From Leucobacter sp. Ag1 (GTDB taxonomy: Bacteria; Actinomycetota; Actinomycetes; Actinomycetales; Microbacteriaceae), in NCBI RefSeq assembly GCF_000980875.1, contig NZ_LAYO01000086.1, positions 1 through 54,435 of the forward strand: a stretch of 54,435 nt of DNA, read 5' to 3'. Below are positions 50,184-54,435 of this stretch, one piece after another. Under the pieces are notes generated by a model. It saw only the letters and a list, made by a program, of their open reading frames with translations. It searched no databases and was not told where the DNA came from. Every line of letters starts with the position of its first letter. The first letter of the stretch is position 1. A program made the translations under genes and the position numbers.

Positions 50184-51596
50184 ATGTCGACCACCGCCCA
50201 GGCCCCGACCGCGAAGCGGAGGCTGCCCCGCTGGGCGACCTCCTTCGGCTGGCAGATCCTCGCCGCGCTCGTGCTCGGCGTCGTGCTCGGCGCGATCGCG
50301 CTCTCGCTCGGCAAGGACGGCGCCGGCAACCCCAACGGCCTGCAGGTCACGCTCGACACCATCGGGTCGAAGTACGTCTCGCTGCTGAAGGCCGCGGTCG
50401 TGCCGCTCATCTTCACGGCGATCGTCTCGAGCATCGTCGGTCTGCGCCGGGTCACCAACGCGGCCCGCCTCGCGGGGCAGACCCTGCTGTGGTTCGCGAT
50501 CACGGCGCTCATCGCCGTGACCATCGGCATCGTGCTCGGCATCGTGATCCAGCCCGGATCCGCGGCCGCGCACGGCGAGCTGAAGACCGGCGACCCCTAC
50601 ACCGTCGGCACCTGGTGGAACTTCCTCGCCGGACTCGTCCCCGGCAACTTCCTCGGCCTCGAGGTCCGCGGCGCCATCGCCGACCCGGCGACCGGCGCGC
50701 TCGACCTCGCCCCCAACTTCAACGTGCTGCAGGTCATCATCGTCTCGGCCGCGATCGGCATCGCCGCGCTCAAGATCGGCGAGAAGGCGGAGCCGTTCAT
50801 CCGCGTCGTCGAGTCCGCCCTCGCGATCATCCAGAAGGTGCTGTGGTGGATCATCCGCCTCGCCCCGATCGGCACGCTCGGCCTCATCGGCAACGCGGTC
50901 GCCGAGTACGGCTGGAGCACCATGGGATCGCTCACCTGGTTCGTGGTGACCATCTACATCGGCCTCGCGCTCGTGCTGTTCGTCGTCTACCCGATCCTCG
51001 TGAAGACCCACGGCCTCTCGATCAAGCAGTACTACTCGGGCGTCTGGCCCGCGGTCCAGCTCGCGTTCGTGAGCCGCTCCTCCATCGGCACCCTGCCGCT
51101 GACCGAGCGCGTGACCGAGCGCAACCTGGGCGTGCCCCGCGGCTACGCCTCGTTCGCGGTGCCGCTCGGCGCGACCACCAAGATGGACGGCTGCGCCGCG
51201 ATCTACCCGGCCGTCGCCTCGATCTTCATCGCGCAGTTCTTCGGCCTCGAGCTCTCGTTCACGCAGTACCTGCTGATCGTGCTCGTCTCGGTCGTCGGCT
51301 CGGCGGCCACCGCCGGCACCACCGGCGCCACGGTCATGCTGACGCTCACCCTCTCGACGCTCGGCCTGCCGCTCGAGGGCGTCGGCCTGCTGCTCGCGGT
51401 CGATCCGATCCTCGACATGGGCCGCACCGCGGTGAATGTCGCGGGCCAGGCGCTCGTGCCCGCGATCGTGGCGAAGCGCGAGGGGATCCTCGACCTCGAC
51501 CTCTACAACGCGCCCCGGAACGGCCGCGCGTTCGACAACGACGACGCGGACGCGGATCGCGGCGCCGAACTGGATCCGGAGCCCGCGAAGGCCTGA
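50184..51596 (+). CDS. Dicarboxylate/amino acid:cation symporter (DAACS family)
   Basis: A 470-residue symporter of the GltP/DctA family. It has eight transmembrane helices and two re-entrant loops. Diagnostic motifs: the Ser-rich loop VSRSSIGTLPLT (about residue 300), the GATTKMDGCA motif (GATINMDG-like, with Thr-Lys in place of Ile-Asn), and DPILDMGRTAVNVAGQAL near residue 410, where Asp, Arg and Asn bind the substrate carboxylate and cations. The C-terminal tail is acidic (DNDDADADRGAELDPEP). The start has GGAAGGA upstream. It takes up glutamate, aspartate or C4-dicarboxylates; the exact substrate is not readable. Confidence 0.92.
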   Translation: MSTTAQAPTAKRRLPRWATSFGWQILAALVLGVVLGAIALSLGKDGAGNPNGLQVTLDTIGSKYVSLLKAAVVPLIFTAIVSSIVGLRRVTNAARLAGQTLLWFAITALIAVTIGIVLGIVIQPGSAAAHGELKTGDPYTVGTWWNFLAGLVPGNFLGLEVRGAIADPATGALDLAPNFNVLQVIIVSAAIGIAALKIGEKAEPFIRVVESALAIIQKVLWWIIRLAPIGTLGLIGNAVAEYGWSTMGSLTWFVVTIYIGLALVLFVVYPILVKTHGLSIKQYYSGVWPAVQLAFVSRSSIGTLPLTERVTERNLGVPRGYASFAVPLGATTKMDGCAAIYPAVASIFIAQFFGLELSFTQYLLIVLVSVVGSAATAGTTGATVMLTLTLSTLGLPLEGVGLLLAVDPILDMGRTAVNVAGQALVPAIVAKREGILDLDLYNAPRNGRAFDNDDADADRGAELDPEPAKA

Positions 51597-51622
51597 TCGA
51601 GCGCGAACGCTCGTTCATGACG

Positions 51623-51668
51623 CGGAAGGGCCGGTGCCGGGAATCGATTCCCGGCACCGGCCCTTCCG
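51623..51668. terminator. Bidirectional terminator with a 23-bp stem
   Basis: A perfect palindrome with 23-base arms (51623-51645 and 51646-51668) starts CGGAAGGGCC and has no separate loop. It lies between the convergent stops at 51596 and 51678 and would act on both transcripts. Confidence 0.85.
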
Positions 51669-51677
51669 TATTCGGTG

Positions 51678-53093
51678 CTACGACCGCGCGCTGAGCCGCT
51701 GCAGGAACAGCGCCTCGCCGAGCGCGATCCGGCGGATCTCGTTCGGGTCGACGCTCTCGTTGGTGGAGTGGATCCGGCTCTCCGGATCCGGAACGCCGAG
51801 CAGTACGATCTCGGCCTCGGGGTTGATGCCTGCGAGCACGTTCGTGAGGGGGATCGATCCGCCGCCGCCGCTCGTGACGGTCGCGACGCCGTCGTAGGCG
51901 TCGGTGAGCGCATCGCTGAGCAGGGTGAAGCTCTCGCCCGTCGTGTCGGCGCTGAACGGGTGGCCGAGCTCGCCGGCGCTCGTCTCGACCTTCACGCCCC
52001 ACGGCGCGATGGCGTGCAGGTGCGCGATGAGCGCGTCGCGCAGCGCGGCCGGGTCGGCGCCCGGCGGCACGCGCAGGTTCAGCTTCGCGGCGGCGCGGGG
52101 CTGGATCGCGGCGACCGCGCCGACCACGCGAGGCGCGTCGATCCCGAGCACCGTCAGCGTCGGTCGCGCCCAGAGCTGATCCGCGACCGCGCCCGAGCCG
52201 ATCCGCTCGGTGCCGTCGAGCATGCCCGCGTCGCTGCGGAACGCGTCCTCGCCGTACTCGACGCCGGGCCAGACCTGGTCGGTCGGGATCCCGGGCACGC
52301 TGAGGTCGCCCCGCTCGTCGCGCAGGGTCGCGAGCATGCGGATGAGCGCGGCGAGGGCGTCGGGTGCCGCGCCGCCGAACTCGCCGGAGTGCAGCGAAGC
52401 CTCGAGCGCGGAGACCTCGACGACCACGTCGACGGCGCCGCGCAGGCTCGTCGTCAGGGTCGGCACGCCGTTCGCGAAGTTGCCCGCGTCCTGGATCAGG
52501 ATCACGTCGGCCTTGCGGAACAGCTCCGGGTTCGCTTCGGCGTAGCGGTCGAGGCTCGCGCGACCCTGCTCCTCGGAGCCCTCTGCGACGAGCACGAAGC
52601 CGACGGGGTACGCGGCCGGGTCCGTCGCCGCGGTGTCCGCGCGCAGGGCGCGCAGCGCCGCGAGGTGCGCCACGAGGTTGCCCTTGCAGTCGGCGGAGCC
52701 GCGGCCGTAGAGGCGGCCGTCGCGTTCGGTGAGCTCGAAGGGCGGGCTCAGCCACTCGTGCTCGTCGAGGATCGGCTGCACGTCGTAGTGGCAGTAGAGC
52801 AGCACGGTCGGCGCCCCGGCGGGCGCGGGGCGGTGGCCGATCACGGCGTAGGTGCCGTCCGGGGTCTCGGTGAGCTCGACCGGGATCCCCTCGGTGAGGA
52901 ACGCGTCGCGCACCCACTCGGCGGCGCGCACGCACTCGGCGGGATCGACGACGCGCTCGTCGGCGATCGACGGGATCGCCACGATCTCGGTGAGGTCGGT
53001 GAGGACCTGCGGCATGAGCGCGTCGATGCGGGCGCCGATCTCGACGCGATCGGCGGGCGGGGTGAACGGGGTCTGGACTGCTTCGTCGGTCAT
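51678..53093 (-). CDS. M20-family dipeptidase
   Basis: A 471-residue metallopeptidase of the M20A/CNDP-like branch. Visible motifs: YCHYDVQPIL (first metal ligands), GRGSADCKGNLVAHL (bridging Asp), AEGSEEQG (the catalytic Glu pair), LIQDAGN, a lid domain around residues 230-330 with SLHSGEFGG, and the late SGGGGSIPLTNVL with a ligand region. It cleaves dipeptides or N-acyl amino acids in the cytoplasm. The ATG at 53093 is preceded by CAGAAT six bases upstream, a weaker leaderless promoter. It may process peptides brought in by the ABC importer at 12-17 kb. Confidence 0.9.
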   Translation of the reverse strand: MTDEAVQTPFTPPADRVEIGARIDALMPQVLTDLTEIVAIPSIADERVVDPAECVRAAEWVRDAFLTEGIPVELTETPDGTYAVIGHRPAPAGAPTVLLYCHYDVQPILDEHEWLSPPFELTERDGRLYGRGSADCKGNLVAHLAALRALRADTAATDPAAYPVGFVLVAEGSEEQGRASLDRYAEANPELFRKADVILIQDAGNFANGVPTLTTSLRGAVDVVVEVSALEASLHSGEFGGAAPDALAALIRMLATLRDERGDLSVPGIPTDQVWPGVEYGEDAFRSDAGMLDGTERIGSGAVADQLWARPTLTVLGIDAPRVVGAVAAIQPRAAAKLNLRVPPGADPAALRDALIAHLHAIAPWGVKVETSAGELGHPFSADTTGESFTLLSDALTDAYDGVATVTSGGGGSIPLTNVLAGINPEAEIVLLGVPDPESRIHSTNESVDPNEIRRIALGEALFLQRLSARS

Positions 53094-53145
53094 GCCTCTA
53101 TTCTGTCGCGCCCGGGCCCGCCCGGGCGAGCGCTCGTCGGCGCCG

Positions 53146-53934
53146 TCAGCCCGCCGGCAGCGGTTCCGCGGGGCACCGCTCGAGCACGCCCCGCATCGCG
53201 TTCCGTTCGGCGTCCGTCACCCAGAGCGCGTACTTCGCTTTGACGGCGATCTGCCGCGCCACGTAGGGGCAGCGCGCCCCGGCCCGTGGCGGCAGCCAGC
53301 TCGCGGCGTCGGAGGCCTCCTTGCTGGAGTTCTGCGTGCCCGAGACGGCGAGCAGGTTGAGGGGATCGTTCGCGAGCGACTCGCGCTGCTCCTGCGTCAG
53401 CTGCTGCGCGCCCTTCTGCCAGGCGTCCGAGAGAGCGACGACGTGGTCGATCTGCACGAGCGGCGAGGTCTCGGGGCCGCGTTCGAAGGCGATGGTCTCG
53501 CCCGAGTACGGGTCGAGCAGGGTGCCGGAGGCGATCTTGCAGTTCTTCAGGCGCGCGGTGTCCGTCAGGTCGCGCGCGAGGATGTCGTTGCGGGTGTCGC
53601 AGCCGTTGCGGTCGACATCGAGCCACGCCTTGCCGAACACGACGGTGCGGTCGTAGCCGGTCTTCGGCGCGCGGCCTTTGACCTCGAGCGTTTCGAGCGC
53701 GGCCAGCGCGGCACCGCCGGGCGGTGCGGGCGTCGGGCTCGGCTCGGGGGTGCGGGTCGGATCCGTGCTCGGCGACGGTGACGGCGATGCGGTCGGTGCG
53801 GGATCGAACGCCTCGGGCAGCAGCTTCGCCCCGACGGCGATGGCAGCGACGAGGATCGCACCCAGCACCCATGCGGCGGACTTCAGCCGGCGGCGGGCTC
53901 GGGCCAGGTCGTTCTTCGCGCTCACCGGCTCCAT
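53146..53934 (-). CDS. Membrane-anchored extracellular HNH nuclease (DUF1524-like)
   Basis: A 262-residue protein. A basic N-terminus and one transmembrane helix (about residues 22-42) are followed by a Pro/Ser/Thr linker (PSPSPSTDPTRTPEPSPTPAPPGG). The nuclease domain is at about 75-262, with VQIDHVVALSDAWQKGAQQL (the HNH His with preceding Asp) and NDPLNLLAVSGTQNSSKEASDAASWLPP (second and third parts). Four Cys (NGCDTRND, LKNCKI, ARCPYV, ERCPAE) could form disulfides. The family is widespread as secreted actinobacterial nucleases, probably for DNA use or defence. The chosen ATG has GGAAG just upstream. Confidence 0.85.
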   Translation of the reverse strand: MEPVSAKNDLARARRRLKSAAWVLGAILVAAIAVGAKLLPEAFDPAPTASPSPSPSTDPTRTPEPSPTPAPPGGAALAALETLEVKGRAPKTGYDRTVVFGKAWLDVDRNGCDTRNDILARDLTDTARLKNCKIASGTLLDPYSGETIAFERGPETSPLVQIDHVVALSDAWQKGAQQLTQEQRESLANDPLNLLAVSGTQNSSKEASDAASWLPPRAGARCPYVARQIAVKAKYALWVTDAERNAMRGVLERCPAEPLPAG

Positions 53935-54026
53935 TCTTCCAAGGATCGGTGCGGAGGACTCCTCGCCACGGCTCCGGGCGCGCCGGACCCGAGGGACGGG
54001 TCCGGCGCGCCCGGAGCCGCAGCGGA

Positions 54027-54435
54027 TCAGCGCTCCGATACTGCGTATCGCTGTTGCGCTCGAAGACGAGCACCCCACACGGTGAGTCCTGTGCCGAGCA
54101 GGATCATGATCGCGGCGAGCCATCCGATCTGCGGGGCGGAGGAGGCCCCGGTGACCGAGAGGTCGCTGGTCGCGCCGCGAGTCGAGGCACCTCCCTCGTG
54201 CGGATCCGCGCCGGTACCGCCGCTCGCCGCGCCGGCTTGCGGATCATGATCTCCCTCGGCCTCCGTCGTGGCCGTGGCGTTCGCCGTCGCCGTCGCGGAT
54301 GCGGCTGACTTCGCCGTCGCTTCCGCTGTTCCGGAAGTGCCGGCCTTCGCCGCAGCACCCGCCCCGGCTGCCGAGTTCGCGGAGGCGCCGCCCTTTGTCC
54401 CGGCATCCGCACTCGCTCCGGCTCCGGCTCCGGCT
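54027..54435 (-). CDS. C-terminal part of a surface protein with sortase-like signal (partial)
   Basis: Only the C-terminal 135 codons are inside the window; the gene continues past the right edge. The visible part is a low-complexity Ala/Thr/Gly/Ser stretch (AEATAKSAASATATANATATTEAEGD). It ends in a cell-wall sorting signal: LSVTGA (LPXTG-like), a hydrophobic helix (IGWLAAIMILLGTGLTVWGA) and the basic tail RLRAQQRYAVSER. It would be exported and attached to the wall by a sortase, or held in the membrane. The adhesion or enzymatic part is not visible. Confidence 0.75.
   Translation of the reverse strand, partial: AGAGAGASADAGTKGGASANSAAGAGAAAKAGTSGTAEATAKSAASATATANATATTEAEGDHDPQAGAASGGTGADPHEGGASTRGATSDLSVTGASSAPQIGWLAAIMILLGTGLTVWGARLRAQQRYAVSER

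Overview
This window is a high-GC (about 70 percent) actinobacterial chromosome segment. A NucS mismatch endonuclease in place of MutS/MutL, an SCO4848-type membrane protein, DUF3151, DUF1684, an Rv2578c-type radical SAM protein and many leaderless genes all point to Actinomycetia. The overall gene style fits Microbacteriaceae (Leucobacter-like), but the genus is an inference. No replication origin, rRNA, CRISPR array or IS transposase was seen.

Layout. Positions 1-3.7 kb hold an SseB-domain protein, a biotin uptake operon (bioY-bioM-bioN, minus strand) and a divergent TetR regulator that looks like BioQ, with two TGAAC-N3-GTTCA operators between them. From 3.8 to 12.1 kb come nucS, an MFS exporter, a VOC protein, a MATE exporter, an M13 metallopeptidase, a CoA-transferase and a DUF1684 protein. 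From 12.2 to 17.2 kb is a five-gene dipeptide-type ABC operon. From 17.2 to 27.4 kb are small regulator-target pairs: TetR/NADPH oxidoreductase; MFS plus M20 amidohydrolase opposite a double-length Lrp protein, followed by a PLP decarboxylase; a TipA-like MerR; and a GntR opposite a PEBP-family protein. trhO is also here. From 27.5 to 30.4 kb is a second ABC importer. From 30.5 to 34.2 kb is a 1252-residue PutA-like protein whose catalytic motifs are all replaced.

tRNA-Tyr at 34934 is followed by a compact phage-like island (about 35.1-39.7 kb). It has an XRE repressor with an ImmA/IrrE metallopeptidase, a divergent Cro-like XRE gene, an acidic Asp-Pro repeat protein, two M23 lysin-like genes and two small membrane proteins. 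No integrase or virion genes are present, so it looks like a lysis module kept with its own switch. Both M23 genes carry an in-frame internal Shine-Dalgarno and start codon after about 155 codons.

From 39.7 to 54.4 kb are a CitE-like lyase, YajQ, a lipoprotein, DUF3151-purA-chorismate mutase, an Rv2578c-type radical SAM protein interrupted by a 346-residue intein at its Fe-S cysteine and preceded by a 36-bp palindrome containing a perfect SOS box, an ABC-2 exporter, a secreted CHAP-like hydrolase, a dicarboxylate/amino acid symporter, an M20 dipeptidase, a membrane-anchored HNH nuclease, and the end of a sortase-type surface protein.

A recurring feature is a -10 hexamer (TANNNT) placed 6-7 bases before the start codon, seen for eleven genes. 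It indicates leaderless transcripts and was used to choose several starts.
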